From Branchiostoma floridae (lineage: Eukaryota > Chordata > Leptocardii > Amphioxiformes > Branchiostomatidae): a DNA stretch of 64,000 bases. Shown piece after piece: positions 29,101 through 44,100 of this stretch (the first letter of the stretch is position 1; each line of letters begins with the position of its first letter). The position numbers and the translations under genes were made by a program. The notes under the pieces are model-generated. The model worked only from the letters and a program-made list of their open reading frames with translations. It did no database searches and was not told where the DNA came from. The DNA is taken from contig NC_049993.1 of assembly GCF_000003815.2 (NCBI RefSeq), forward strand, positions 10,686,560 to 10,750,559, written 5' to 3'.

Positions 29101-32100
29101 AAAACCAAGACCTATGCTATGGCATTAAATCATAATTCACATTATACTGGTAGAAACATACAAACAAAAATTGGAATCCATTAGCACAAAGGGGGTTAGG
29201 GAATACTAGTACATCATCATGACTGCGTTTTTAAGTTAACTACAGTTTCTTTAACTGCTCTGCTTGATCTGTTCTACATTGCCCAGCTCACGTTTGGCTC
29301 AGAGGACACAGTGGTAGCAGAGTCAGGCTCCACAGAACTGGTCGCTGCCTTGAGAGAAAGTGTTGGTACTTGAGTAAACTGTTTGTATATGTATTTTCTT
29401 TTTTCTTTACAGTTCCACATTTTACACTACATGTGAGCTCAATAGGACATAGTTGAAAAATGTTTCCTATGGTTTCTACATCTAATAAAGTCAACCTGCA
29501 CAACTGTAAACATCTACTAGTATATTATACAAGAGCCAATGGGACTACTTTTTGGTGGTCCCTTAGATGATTTTTGCTCCATTAACGTAGGCACTAAGAA
29601 TCCTTTCATTTTATATGATTTTACAGTGACCACCTGTCTACATAGATCAGATTGTATCCATGTAGGTCACCTGAGTGATCTTCTTGGGGAGGTTTGATTA
29701 TGGTAGCTTTTAACTTAAAGAGGAATTACATTCTTACTAATGTTCTTCGAGGATAAAAAGATCCCAGCATCAAAGGAACCCATCCAAGGGATGAAGCTTG
29801 TCCAATCAGAATCCATATTACTACCTTTTAAGAGGCCTAATCTGATTTGCTTTTGTCATGGGTAAGGTAAACATTTCATTCACCACTACCTCAATGTTTT
29901 ACACTTCCATATCAAAACATTTTTGCACTCTTCCTGACAGTTAATTGTTCCTGGCTTTAGTGGAGATTTTCACCTGACCCATGGAAGAGTTCACAAAAGC
30001 AGCCATGTGCAGGGGAAAGATAAGCTGTAATACACTTACCACCTCTCCGTCTTCTCTGTCTGGAGAACCACTGTGGAAACACATTACCATCAGACTTTGG
30101 CAAAAGCACATTTCACAATGAATGGAGACTCTTATTTCAGACTAGTTCATTGATATTATGAAAGAAAGACGCTCTCACAATTTATATGTACATTGTACTC
30201 AGATTCAACACAAGTTTTAATGTTAAGCCATGAAAGGATAAGGTATAAACCATTAAAGATGAATGACTTTCAAGTCTTGTAGCAAAATTTGCTTGATCAT
30301 GGGCTTGATTTTTTCTTAAATCAGAGGAAGGTTTCACTCCTGAAGGCTTACTTTTATCATTCATGTGATACAAGATTTAGAGAATCAGTGCAAATTTTTT
30401 TGAGCAGTAAGCATGTCCTCCAATAAGAGAAATGCAGAATAGTATAGCCAGGGTTCTCCCCAGAGAGTGGAATAAGGGAGGCCCTCCACTATACTCTCAG
30501 CCAGCTCCACTATACTATTTTTCAAATTTAGTGTGTTTCTTCCCTATTTTCTTTGTTAGTTTTGCTAAAATTAATGACAATTCACAGATTTTTGTACCAA
30601 GTGGCATCACTTTTCCAGTCAGCATTGTCTGCAAAAACTTGTGAATGAGCAATGATCAAAACAATAGTAGTTTTGCTACTTCACAACAAAGGAATAACAA
30701 CAGTATATTATACTTGTAGTATTTGACACCCTCTGTCATTGCAAAATGAACCCATTTTCATGAAAGTGCAGCACGTTGGTGCGGGTTATTTTTGCAAGCC
30801 CCTCCACTATACTAAAAAATTTTGGGGAGAACCCTGGTATAGCCAAATCAGTTTGACAGGATCCTGTTGTTTGCACAACACAGTTCCATGTCCCATACAC
30901 AACATTACTGAGATATACATGTACATGTACATGTTCATGCAGAATGTTACATGTATCGGTCTGTCTGGAAGAGACTTACGTGGACACGTTGTCTATCTGA
31001 TCTTTCTTCTTCTTCTTCTTGTCTTTTTTCTTCTTGGACTTTAGGAAACCTGAAAGCAAGAGGATACAAACTGAATATAAAATTTGAATTCTACAACATC
31101 CACTGGTTCAGCAGTACCTGAAAAAGAGAGTCCGTATAGATACAATTATTTTCAGAGTCATTGGCTACATATACACTAAACCGCAATATGCTGATAGCCT
31201 GATACAGGTAAGCATGACATTCTTAGAATACAAATTTAATGTACGGTACCTGGTATCAGAATTAATTTTCATGCTTCTTTTGCTATGATGAGTAGCTACA
31301 CATTAACAGTAAAAGAGATTTAAGATTGGAAAATTGCAAAGTCCTCCCTGTTTACGTACAATACAAAGTACATGAAAGTACTGTATTCATATTTATTAGG
31401 CTACACGCCATCTTTGCTACATTATGTTCTTCCAATTTGTATCTTGAAAGGTGTATGAGCCAATAAACTGCCTTTTTGTGGTCAAGCCCACTGGTAAATA
31501 CTCGTACACAGGTGGTACTTTCCCACTAGTGCTCGGACATAAAGGGCTGGTGTGGAATGACCTGTGTTACGATGGGGCATTAAACTAGGAAACTGGACTA
31601 ACGGCTCCCATACCGCATATTCACCATGTCTGGGTACATGTATCTGTGCATGGGTATCAAATGATGTCTGCATAAATTTGTGCACTTCTCTGTAAAAATC
31701 AGGCTAGCTCATTATACCAATTATAACTGTTACACTGAAATCAAGGAGACAAATATATTTTAAAACAGCAATAAAAAATGAAAGGAAAAAGTGACAGATT
31801 TGTCAAGTCAACAAATTCATACCTAAAATTGTCTCAAAGATAAATCCATATAACAGACATGTTTGACACATTATAAACAAAGTCACACATACACCCATCA
31901 AAAATATCTGTAGTTTTTTTCATTACAAAAAAAAAACAATCTGAAAGAGCATGACTCTGTATGTCAGTTTTACTGCTGGGATTTGTAAATAAAGACCAGT
32001 TAATCTTGCTTGAAATTACGACATTTACCATAGATTTCAAATCTTCAGAATAATTACAAGGATGCGTATCATTATTTCAATTCTATTAATGATCATAATA

Positions 32101-35100
32101 AAATATAAGAGTGTAATTTTGTTTTCAATCATATCTCACAGCATTAAAAGTAAAACATTCATACCAAGAGTATGTACATAATACAAAATGTACATGACCT
32201 ACTTATGGATTCTGACCAGGTATGAAGAATATGGCCTATTGACCATTCAAACTGAGCATACAAAGTCATGTACCACAAACCCTGGGGGACTTTATACCTT
32301 TTGATTATCACACAGTTGCCCAGGGCCTGTATCTATAATATAGCTACTGCACCCTGCAGCTGTGCAGCATCCATACAGCTATAATCTGTGTCAGGATACG
32401 AATGAACAGAAAGGTCACCTTGGAGCTACACCTCACCAAGAAATCATGTATCATGCCAGTTATCTTATAACATTGAAGTTAGTCAGTGAAATGATTGTAT
32501 TTTCTACCAGTCTGAGCACATCTCTACTCACAGATTTCAAAAGACTCTATGACAATGTATGAAGATCTAAACAGCATATCTATTAGCAACTGGATTTTTG
32601 ACAGTAACATAGCTCCTACAACAGTTCCTGTGTCCTGGCCAACATGATCTTACACTTTTGAGCTTGACACATTGCAATGATGTGAATGACTGATTCACAT
32701 TTTTCTGATTTTTGCTATAAAAGTTGGGAATTTTCCAACATAAAGATGCTGATACTGCATTTACATGACCTCACATACATTCTAAAACAGAAGGAATATT
32801 TTTCAATTTCTGAGCATTTTGGACTCTAAATGTGAAAACAGTAACTTCCATTTCCCCGGTCGAGGTCAGAAGAGTGGAAGGACAGAAAAAATGATCATGC
32901 ATGAAAGAGGGTGACCTTCAGCCAGTGACCTCATCAGAGAAGGCTGTACTCTGCCAAATGATTGACAGATGAAAGGGACAAGACATGCATCTGACCCATC
33001 ATGCAATGCAGCAAATTTTGGCAAGACACACATGTACATGTTCATGATTTTTACATCTTGAATCCCAAAATGCAGGAAAAAAATTCTGATCTTCTTCCCT
33101 AACAAATCAAAGTACATGTATCTTTAATCATGATTTATAAAGAAGGATCAAATCACGATAATAAATGTATATCAAAATAACTCCAAATTCAACAAGAGGA
33201 AAAAAATAGGGCAAGATGCAAAATATGATAAGTTAATATCCTTATTTTTGATATATAACACATTGAATTACATGAATGTATGACTGGTTAAACAGACCTA
33301 CATGTCTGCTGTTTCTTTACAAGCACAGGATTATCATACCAGGCAATCAGCAGTTCTGGCTGGAGGCAGAAATATTGGCTGAAAATAACTCTGTTATCTG
33401 CCAATGTCATGACTATGAACAGGGCACTGCAGCCATGTGACAAGAAACTGTACTGGCCTGCATTCTGAATAAATCTCTTTGATGTTGGGCAATAATGGAT
33501 GATGACATATATGTGCTCTATAGCAGAATCAGATATTTTTCTAGCAGATTAGAAGATAATTTGGACATATGGTAAATTGTGCAATTACTGAGAAATTCCA
33601 TTATTTTACAATGACTAATGAAGCACTCTAAAACATACATTTGTGTGTAGAATACTTTTGACTGATTTGCCAATTTTTGACGACATTCAAACAACAATCA
33701 TATTTCATGAACACAAAACTTATTCATTGAAATGTCAGAAATATTTTTTTCTCCGTGCAAACTGCTTTTAAAATGAAACACGAAACCCTAGGACTTATTC
33801 AAAATATCCTTTCAAAGAGACTGTTAAAACAGGCTTTCTAGGCTACAGTATATTGCTTTTTGTTGTTCTAAAATCATTTCACAGGTCATCTAATGTGGCA
33901 TGTTGTATCAAAACTGTACAATCAATGTTTTCATAGACAGCCTTAAGTAATAGTTTGTATAATAACAGTCATATTACTAACAGTCTGCTGTGCATATTCA
34001 ATAGATATTATTAGATTTTGATTATTTCTTTCAACAGTTCTAGACGCTTATTGTTCTTACTTGCTATCTATAGAATATGATTTAAAAGCCTGCAAAACAT
34101 AAATTATAACTCAAATGAGTTAGAACAAAAAAATGACTAAATAGACAAAATTTAAAGCCACAGGGACTATGCATGTACTGATGTCATGGTCCTATGATAT
34201 ATAATGGATGTTGCCAGTATACATGTAAATCAATACTGCCAACTTTCAATAGAAATAAATAGCAGGTGAAAATATACAATAGACAAAAATCCTGCTAATG
34301 CAGACTGAATACCAAACAATTCAGAGCCATGACGCATGACAGAACCATACTACTGACACAGGAAAAAACGAATGTATACGTCACACCCAATTTTGCTTTG
34401 AGACAAGGGTATTAATGTACACAGAAAATACTAAAATCTGTTGGCTAAGACTGATTTAAAGCTATGTGTGGTGCTTTCAGTTTTAATCAATAAAAGCCCC
34501 AACTGTGACGCAGCAGTGCTTTTAGTATCATGCAGGTTTTGCTTATGTATCTACAAAGAAGAAAAAAACAGCGCTACAGTAATAATCCCCAACCGTCTGC
34601 ACTACCTGCATTGATGCAATATTAATCAAGGCTGCCCGTGTGCAATCACACATCTCTCCATCCGCCCTCGCGTTACTTACGCTCATAGAAATACGCTCTC
34701 CAGGCCATGTATCCGCACGTTACGGCTTTCCTGGACACCTGGACCACGCGCGCCGGGTCCTCCATGTTCTGCATCTCCTGATACTCCATCTCCATGCTCT
34801 TCGGCTTCTCCCTCTCCCTCTCCATTTTGCTGGATAATCCGGAGCGAGCACAAGGACAAACCCACAACCTCGGCGTGGAGCCGGTCAGTCATTACATTGC
34901 ACGGATGACGGGGATGATGATGATGTACCGTCCTGCACGGGACTGGCGTCCTGACGTCATCGATTTCCCCCGTTATTCATTAATCAATTTGCTTCACCTT
35001 CATATTGTCTGCAGGTTGGGACTACCACTGCCACACCTCCCCGCATATGTAATCATGCCCCATGGCATTCTGGGAGTAATTTTCCCTCATAGGGTTAATG

Positions 35101-38100
35101 ATTACGACAATATTGCAAGAGGCGCGTAGAAATTTTCCTCAATTTGAAAATAAAATTGCACCGACACAAGTGCATGAATGCAATCTGCTAGCGGGAGAAT
35201 TCCCCCAGGACCTGAATTATTACATGTGATACATAATTCAACAGCAGGCTCTGAATAATAGGGAGACTCCATACAACGCATGCCAGTATCTTGTTCAAAG
35301 TAGAGTGTATGTGCTATCCATCCTGGGCAGGGTCTACTCGACAAGCTTATCAGCTTCAAAACAGCATCTATTTTCAACCATCAAAGCAAACCAGCAATTC
35401 CCCACAATTAAAGATTTTTGGCAGAGAAGTAGGAATTTTGAAGCAAAAAAAAGAAAAAGCAAGTATCAGGGAAAACCTTGGAAAAACAAGTCTGCGTTCC
35501 AAACCTCGCTGATCCTGTATTTGACCCTTAAGTTGGAATGTGGGTAAACATCAGGACTTTCTCCTGCACAGAGATAAACAAGCCTGAGGGTGCTGAATAA
35601 ACACCAGTCATACACACACAGACAATTTACTTAGGGTAAGGATCTACAGACTTCAACAACACATCATTCACTTGTAGATGTAATATCTTTTCAGTTAGAC
35701 AAAAAACAGACAATTTACTTAGGGTAAGGACTTACCGATCTTAACAACACATCATTTACTGGTAATTTTAAATTTTTCAATTACCAGTATACAAAAACTG
35801 AGAATTTACTTAGGGTAAGGACCTATAGATCTCAACAGCACATCATTCACTTGTAATTTCAAATCATTTCAATTAGACAAAAAACAGGGACAGCAATAGA
35901 TAAACATTTTTGGGCATGATGAACCTAAGCACTAATGTCAACATAAACCAGGCTTTCTACAGAAAACATAAATGTCAAGACAGGTAGATACATTTCTACA
36001 TATACTGTATGATGCAATGGTTGGAAGTAGTTTGTATTCATCACACAGTATAGATGTTAAATTTCGTCTGATTATGGATGGCATTGGCCATTTCCATTCA
36101 TTGAGTGTACTGTATAATGTTCATCCTGTAAAGACCCCAGGCCAATTAGGAATTTATAAAAAAAAGCATGATTTAGAGAGAAAAAAATGCTGTTGCCCAA
36201 GATTAGCCTTTATACAAGCTACATGTTACTGTAAATTCATTTCAGTTTGCTGGGACTTGACTTCACACAGACAGGAAAAGGAGGTGTTCACAGTAGTTCA
36301 AATTTGAGATAAAGCAAGGGGTACGCAGAAGACCAAATACATGTTCACGATGTGACAGTTTTGCAGTAGAAAATCACTGTGAAAACTAAATGTGCAGTGA
36401 GTATTTCATACACAGTAAGTAGCGAGGCGTTATCTGTAGCACCAACCCACACAGTCAATGCAGATTACCACTATTGATTACAGGATGAGCTGACTTAACC
36501 TGCTCCATCCCAGCTGTGACCACTGCTGACACAAGGGTCTGCAGGGGGTTAACAGGAACCGCAAATTGCATTTTCTTGATACAACTGCAAGGGAGGGGGT
36601 GTACAGTAAGTCACAGAATAATATATGCTAAATCTAATACAGAAGTTTAGGAATGTGTTATACAACAATTGATATTCACAGCAACTATAATTAGATACAG
36701 ATTAGATGAATAAGTAAGAAGTAAGTTTAATGCCTGCTGATAACATCTCTGCTCAATGGTATCTGACACTTGATTAGGGAAAAAGCTTTACAAATGATAT
36801 CACAATAGAGTTGTTTGTAAACAATAGAGACACAATCAGCCATCAATAGAAGACACTCCTTAACACAGAATCTGTGACAGAACATTTTGTTATATGTGAT
36901 TGATTTCCTTTCAGGGGGCGGGCCAAAGTTGTTACATAATGTATCAGGTAAGCTGACCTATCATTGGTGAGGGTTACTGAGATGTGACAGACTCGGTGAA
37001 AACTGTAACCATGAAATAACAACTTAAAAATACAGGTGGATATGCATTATTTTTAAGAATATTTAATGTATAGAGATTCCAGAGCCCAGAGGGAAGTAGG
37101 ACTTTGTTTTAATGTTATTTCATTGCTATCTCATAAACAGTGCAATGCAAAATTGGCATTTCACTACACCAAAATGAGATAAATATAGATGAAAAGATCT
37201 TTGGAAGGTTGAAAACATCTTGCCTTGATTAACATGTTTTATAATTAAGTTCTATCAAGTGTTTGGATATATAAGTAGTCTTTTCGCCAAAATGTGATTC
37301 CTGCAGCACATTAGTGCCACCTATCAGTCACTTTCATAACTGCAGGACCAGCATCGCAGCAGATAGCCACAGGACCACTTTTCAATAAATGAATGGCACA
37401 TCAGGGTCAAGCCTTACTGTTTACTTGTATATATACAACCTTACAGATTTCCTTTCTTCAATGTAAGTATGAATGTTATCAAAATTATATTTCACCCCAT
37501 GGAGAGCAATGTAGAGATAAGAGCTGTGTATAGCTTCAAGTGTCCAGCCAAACCACATTCATTTCACCATCTGTTATACTTCCTGTCAAAATGTAGAAGT
37601 AGCAGCAGTCAGTAGTAGTAGAAGTAATATCTACTATTTGATTATACCGCTGCTGGGATCCCTGACAAAGGGGTAGGCAGCAGTCGGCTAGTCTTCACAC
37701 CGCACTTCCAGCGGGCTCAAAAGTATCTTGTAAAAAAGCTGGTACCAACAATCAAAGTACTTACTTTCTTTCTTCTTAGTGAGTTTGTCCACGGCCTTCT
37801 CTACCACAGGTGTTTCCTTGCCATTGTTCTCTACAGACTCCATGGAGATGGCCGGGGGGAGGGAGGACAGGTCACACTCCTCAAACTCTATTGCAGCTGG
37901 ACAGAGAGGTAAAGAACAAACAGCTAAACAACATGTATGTGCATGTATCTATCATACATTGTATCAAGTAGAATACAGTAGAAGCCAGTTAATAATTGCA
38001 CAACGGATAAACGCACACTTCTGTTAGCTGCACGGAATCCCAAAGTCATGTGATGGTGCGGAGCAGCTAGATAACTTCGCGTTATTGCACAAGCTATATA

Positions 38101-41100
38101 ATGGCACGAAATTCACTGGCAAATAGGCCATGCAATTAAGCGGCTTCTACTGTATTAGCTATGGTCAGCTATAATTTTGTTTAGACTTTGAAACTGTTCT
38201 ACTTTTTTTTAAAATATTAGACAAATATAATACTATTAGTTTAAAAAATTCACTGAACTACCAGGCTGAGCCATTTTTATGCACAACATTTAAATTAAGG
38301 TCCATTTTTTACTATACCATGAACAATTGTATTTCATGCAATCAAGCAACAACTAGTGAAGTGCAAAGTGGAAAACATATTCAATCTACAATGTACTTTT
38401 AATGGCTATTTTTTCCTTCCCCATGTACATTTGTGAATGTGCTGTTCCTTACCTGGCTTTTCTGTGCCTGTGCCTTTGCTTTCCGCAAAGTTCTGAATGA
38501 GTTTCTGGATGCCTAGATCTTCTGATTGCCTCTTAAAGTCTTCTTCAATCTAAGAATAGGTAGAAAATAAAGATCTGTTTATCAGAAAATTCAAGTGTGA
38601 CAAAACATTAGATACTGTCATAGGGACATACATCTTATATTTGAATGTTAAAGACAAATTACATTTAACAGCAACCTTAACATCAACTTTAGGAGATGAA
38701 ACAACATTGCACTGCTCAAAAAAGACAATAATACACAATGAATAAACTCTTTGACTTTACCTGCATTATTGTGAAGTGTGCATGGTGAAAACACTGGGCA
38801 TATTTAGCGATGATGTCAAACATATAACTAAGGTGGATTTCTTCTATTTCTTGAAATTGCTGAAATTGAGGAATATCAGAGTTAGCAGCAGAAATACCCT
38901 GTTGGTGTTTATCTCCAGTTTGTTCTGCTTGTCAATAATGATGTGTAGCTTAGTAACTTTAATATTAGCCAGTTGCCACATAAGGAATATTTCCAATATA
39001 TGTACAATGCAGATATATCTTAATAAAATGATCAGATATGAAATTCATTCACACATTACTAAAATGTGAATATACGGAATTTAATACAAAGTATAGCCTA
39101 AGACAAATGATAACTAACTTGGATTATTGCATTCATATTTGATTGAACTTAAATGAATCAACATTAGGCAAATCTATAACAGAACTTTACATAAATGACT
39201 TTGAGGAACAAGTTTATACTTACATTGCTTGAGTCTGTCATTTTCTTGGTAAAATCTACTCTAGTGTTCTCATATTTTTCAACAAGTTGTGTGTAGTCTT
39301 CCTCTGTGGGGATAGAAATGGGATTAATTATGTAGAAGTTTTAAAAGAAGGAGTAGTAAATCTGTTTGTTTAGTTTTTGGTTCATATCAATGTATGACTA
39401 ATTTTCAGTCAAAACTGGTAAGCCATGTACATTTATGTACTTAATATAATATCTGAATAGCTGGGAAATGCTGCATAATTTTTCTTACAATCTAACTCTT
39501 ACTTATTCCAAATTATAAGAATAAAAGAAATGATACTTACTTGCTTTTGTAAACTTCGCCTCCGCCTGCAAAGGAATAAGACAAAGGTACACAGTAAGTA
39601 ACCCAAACCACCCGAGAACAGCAGTGAAATTTCAAATTTTGTAAAATAAAGAATGTTCCCTTTTATGCGATTGTAAGCAAAGGAAAACATGACAACACTT
39701 TTCCAACACTAAATACATTGAACTTACATTAATATAACATTACAGGTCTTTTAAACTGTCCCATACAGACCTGTACTTATTTTCTTTAATGTACAATGTC
39801 GTCTTACCTTCTCCACTTCTTTTGGACTAGCTCCTTCTCTCTTTAACCTCTCGTAATCAAGACATTTTGTGTTGTAGTTTTCTTTTGCCTGCAAAGAAAA
39901 GAACTTGCTATTTTACAGATTTTTACAAGAATAAGCTACAGCTACACAAAGCACTATTATTAAAACCACTTAATACAAGTAGCATTACATGTACTTCATT
40001 GTCAGAGCACATAGTACAGAGGAAAATGTACTTTGCTACAGTACACATTACACATGTAAAAGTAAAATAAAGCATAAAATGTAAAATTCTTGAACAGAAA
40101 TGGCTATCTGTAAAACATGCTGTCAAAGGTCTATAGAAAGTCACACATATAAAGACATCACCTTGAGAACAGCAGCAGTTGTGCTCTGGAAACTTGTCAC
40201 CACGTCTGCTGTGGGCTGCACTTCTTCTTTTACCTGAAAAAAAAGTTTTCCAAAAATCTGTGAATCCACTTGAAAAAAAGGGACAGCTACCAGTCTATTC
40301 TGGGCTGTTCTTGATTACAGTAAGGGCCATTGTTAAGGGCTGTCCAAGGAGGACTTAATGATCTTAATACAACATGATTGCAAAGGTGATGCAAGTTAAC
40401 AAAAATTATTACACAAGTAATACTAGAGCAGAACTTACTGCAACATATTGATGTTAGCATTTTTCAGTTAATATATAGAAGAGATACTAGTAAACCTACA
40501 TATGGCAATCATACATTCTCTTCCTAACATATCTGAAGAATATTAGCAAACTTTTCTAAACTGTTAACCAATGCAGAAGTACTTTATAACCTGACTTACA
40601 GATTTGTGTTTGTTCCTCTGTTCCTCCCCGTACTTCTGTAGTTCCTTGGCCACCTCCTGTAGCCTGTGCACCAGCTCTGTGTACACGGTCGCCATCTTCT
40701 CATTCATCAAGCGCACAATCTGCCATACAGGAGAGAACGTCCTGGAACAGGAGGGAAAATCAGACATGTTTGTCTTCGTGCTTCAAAAAGACAAGTGCCA
40801 GAAAAGCATGAGGTGCACTTCTACCCTGAATTGATAGGTGGCACTTCTAGAAGGTGACTTCAAGCACACCAAAACACTTACCCCATAGATTCTTCACTTT
40901 GTTTCTTTACAAACATGTTGTGCAAATGAAGGTTCAGTGTGAAACAAAAATATAGACTTTGCTACATGCATCCCATTGCACAGTGCCTCTGCTTCAAGTA
41001 CATATTCTTTTTCTGAATCTATCAAATACATACCTTCTTTTAACATCCTGTTACACAAAATTTACTTTATCATCACCTGAAGCACGTACATGAGAGCTAT

Positions 41101-44100
41101 ATTTGTACACAAGAGTATATAGAATACTCACCCTTGTTGACTGCTGTTAGCAGCTTGCTTGGCCAGCTTGTTCCATGATTTGGAGTTCAACTCCTGGACA
41201 CTGGCACTGAAGACAAAACAAATCATTGTGAGAACATAGTCATAGATTAAATAAGCAGAAAAAAACATTTAACATACATTTACATCACTTGCAAAGTTTA
41301 AATATTTCTCAATTCAATTTAATGACTAACAATTAAATTTTAAACTAGAAGCTGAAATGACTGACCTTTCTCTGAGATATTCCACCATCTCCTTAACTGA
41401 GATCTGCCCATGTTTCATGTTATGGTACACCACATCAAACCCATTGTTCTTCTCCCCCTGAAAAAATATAGACAAAACAACTCATTCATGAATACATTTG
41501 ATAAACAGAATTCTAGGAATTCAGTTCATTTATATATGATTTATACACATCTCCCTCATTGTGTTTGAGTGCTCTAGATCTTGTATCCCTTTTACATGTA
41601 GTTACCTCCCAAAAAGCAAAATAAAACATATTTGCCAAATTACAAAAACACTGAAAATTCATAACTAGTAGCAATCAAATCAAGTGGCCAGACAGAAGGA
41701 TTGTATAATGAACTTTTATTTACCCTTTGAAGACCCTATGAATTTTCCCAAAGATTTTAAAGAGACATAGGTGGGAGGCAAGGAATTAACTGGAATAGCA
41801 TTTAAATCCCTTAGTTCCCAGCTAATCTGTATTGTACAAAATATGCCGACTGTTTTGAAATTTGATGTATTTTGATGTATGCAACACTGTTATGTTATCA
41901 AGCGTAATGATGACAGCTTTGTCACCTATACCAGGTGTTACTGTTTGGGGTGACTATGATATACATTTGAATAATTTAACGGACATTTGCACTATGTCTT
42001 CTTACTAAGTAAGAAATCAATTCTTCACACATGTGTGAGCACCAAAATTCTCTGGTATCTATTTGACTATGCAACTTACAACAAAGGGCCCAGTGGGAAA
42101 AATCAGGGCTGAAAACACATTGACTCCCTCAACATTAAACAATTGCTGTTCTATTTCGGTAAAGCTATACATTATATCTTTTGTCCCTCATTATAAAGGG
42201 GCCTGCACTGGCAATATTGTTGGAAACGGATTATGTGTAATTTTCTTCAAAAGTCTTTCAAGTTTATGGTTCCTTTTAGGACAAAGTAATGTAGGAGTGG
42301 AGTACATGTAAAAGCCTGATATGTATGGAAGCCACCACCGCCCTGACAGCTCTAGTCTACACAGACATGTATTAAACACTAAGCCCTTCCCTTGTGATCA
42401 GATTAAGTGGATGGAGTGAACACTACTGAGATGATGAAAACCCAGACAGCTATATTTCTGGGGTTACAGGGGCGTCCTGCACATGTACATTATGTACAGC
42501 TATTGATCCGTGTGGGCGGCTTGAAATCAAGATCATGTTCTACAACTTGATGCCAACTTTTTACTTTGTATGGTATCTGTTACTACCACAAGTCCTGAAT
42601 TGTGTAGAACGAAAGTGACTTCAAGAATCAATTGATCTATCTTTGTCAAAGTCTCAAACTTGTTATAACTAGGATTTGATTCAGTAGCTAGAAATTACGA
42701 GAATATTCTTCAATCATAAAAATGCATTTTTCAAAAGCATTCCACCCAACCCTAATTCTACCTGCCTGTCCCCATCAATGATAGAACTACGGGGCACCCA
42801 AAATCGATCCAGAAATCACTGCCTATGGGTAAAATCTACATGTCTGAGTTGGGATGACAGGTTGAATTCTAAAGCCCCAATCAGTCCCTAAAAACTGTGC
42901 CCCAAACACAGCTTGTCCTGCTTGATCTATTGCTGCCTCCAGTGGTAATCAAATTGAAGGGCAGCATGGACTGGAGTTGATAATCTTGATTACATGGCCA
43001 TTACTTCTACCATTCCATCTACCCTGCCTATGCAGTAATAATACAGTACTGCAAACTCCTGACTCAAAAATGGCAAAACCACATAATATTCTAGGAGCTC
43101 GAGACCCAACTTGGGAAATAAAATCGCATTCTTAAAGATGACTGACATAATCTCCTGGAATATCTACTGGGGTCCCGTCCCATCATTCTGGGATGGAACT
43201 TTGCTTTTAAAATTACACTGCTTTTAATAGGAAGGAAAATTAATATCATGAAATGAGGAGAGAAAAAATTTAAAGCTGGAGACAACCCTGGGTCTTTCAT
43301 TTTTTCTAAAGCTTGGTTTCATGGTTGGTTTCACTGTATTTTTTTAAAGTCCCATTTACAATTTAGCAAAAGGGTTTGTTGGCTGACCACTAGTGACCAG
43401 CCAAGCAAACCTCTCTGCAATGACCTATGAAACTTTGAAGTGTGCTCATCATTTACTTGAACAAACACCGAGTAGGGCGGACTTTGTTCTATACAAAATG
43501 TATATGACCCCTATTCTATACTTTCTATGTGAAACAAGATGGACTGTCAGAGTTTAGTACTAACAAACAATCATAACATAAGATAATGACTTCTTGGGTA
43601 AAAGAAACAGTCTATTGAACAAGTCAGTACAGAGATGAAATGATTATCATGTGATGCACCTTTTAAGGTTTTCCACAATTCACCTGTTTCATGTCTATGC
43701 ATTCCTGGGCTCATTACGTAAATATATCTTTAATCCACATATACTATGCAAAGGATTTAAGAGATGTTAGAACTAAATAGTAAATCTGCACACATTTAAA
43801 ACACACTTACTCAATATAATTGGTACAAATTACAATGCAATAATATTATCAGAAAACATCTAAAAGACAGTTCCAAATTCCCCTTTCATGTTTCCATGTC
43901 TGTCTGAAATCATTTGTCTCCAAGTGTCCAGTTTCTTTGGTAAAATCTTTCCTTGTGGAGTGGGCTTGTTCACTCTAAGCAGGCACAATTCTGGTCACAG
44001 GGTGTGATCAACAAACAACACTGCCATAAACAAACAACACAGCAGAGCACAAGTGTAAACAAAGGGGCATAGAGGTAATTCACTAATTGTCACACCTCTC

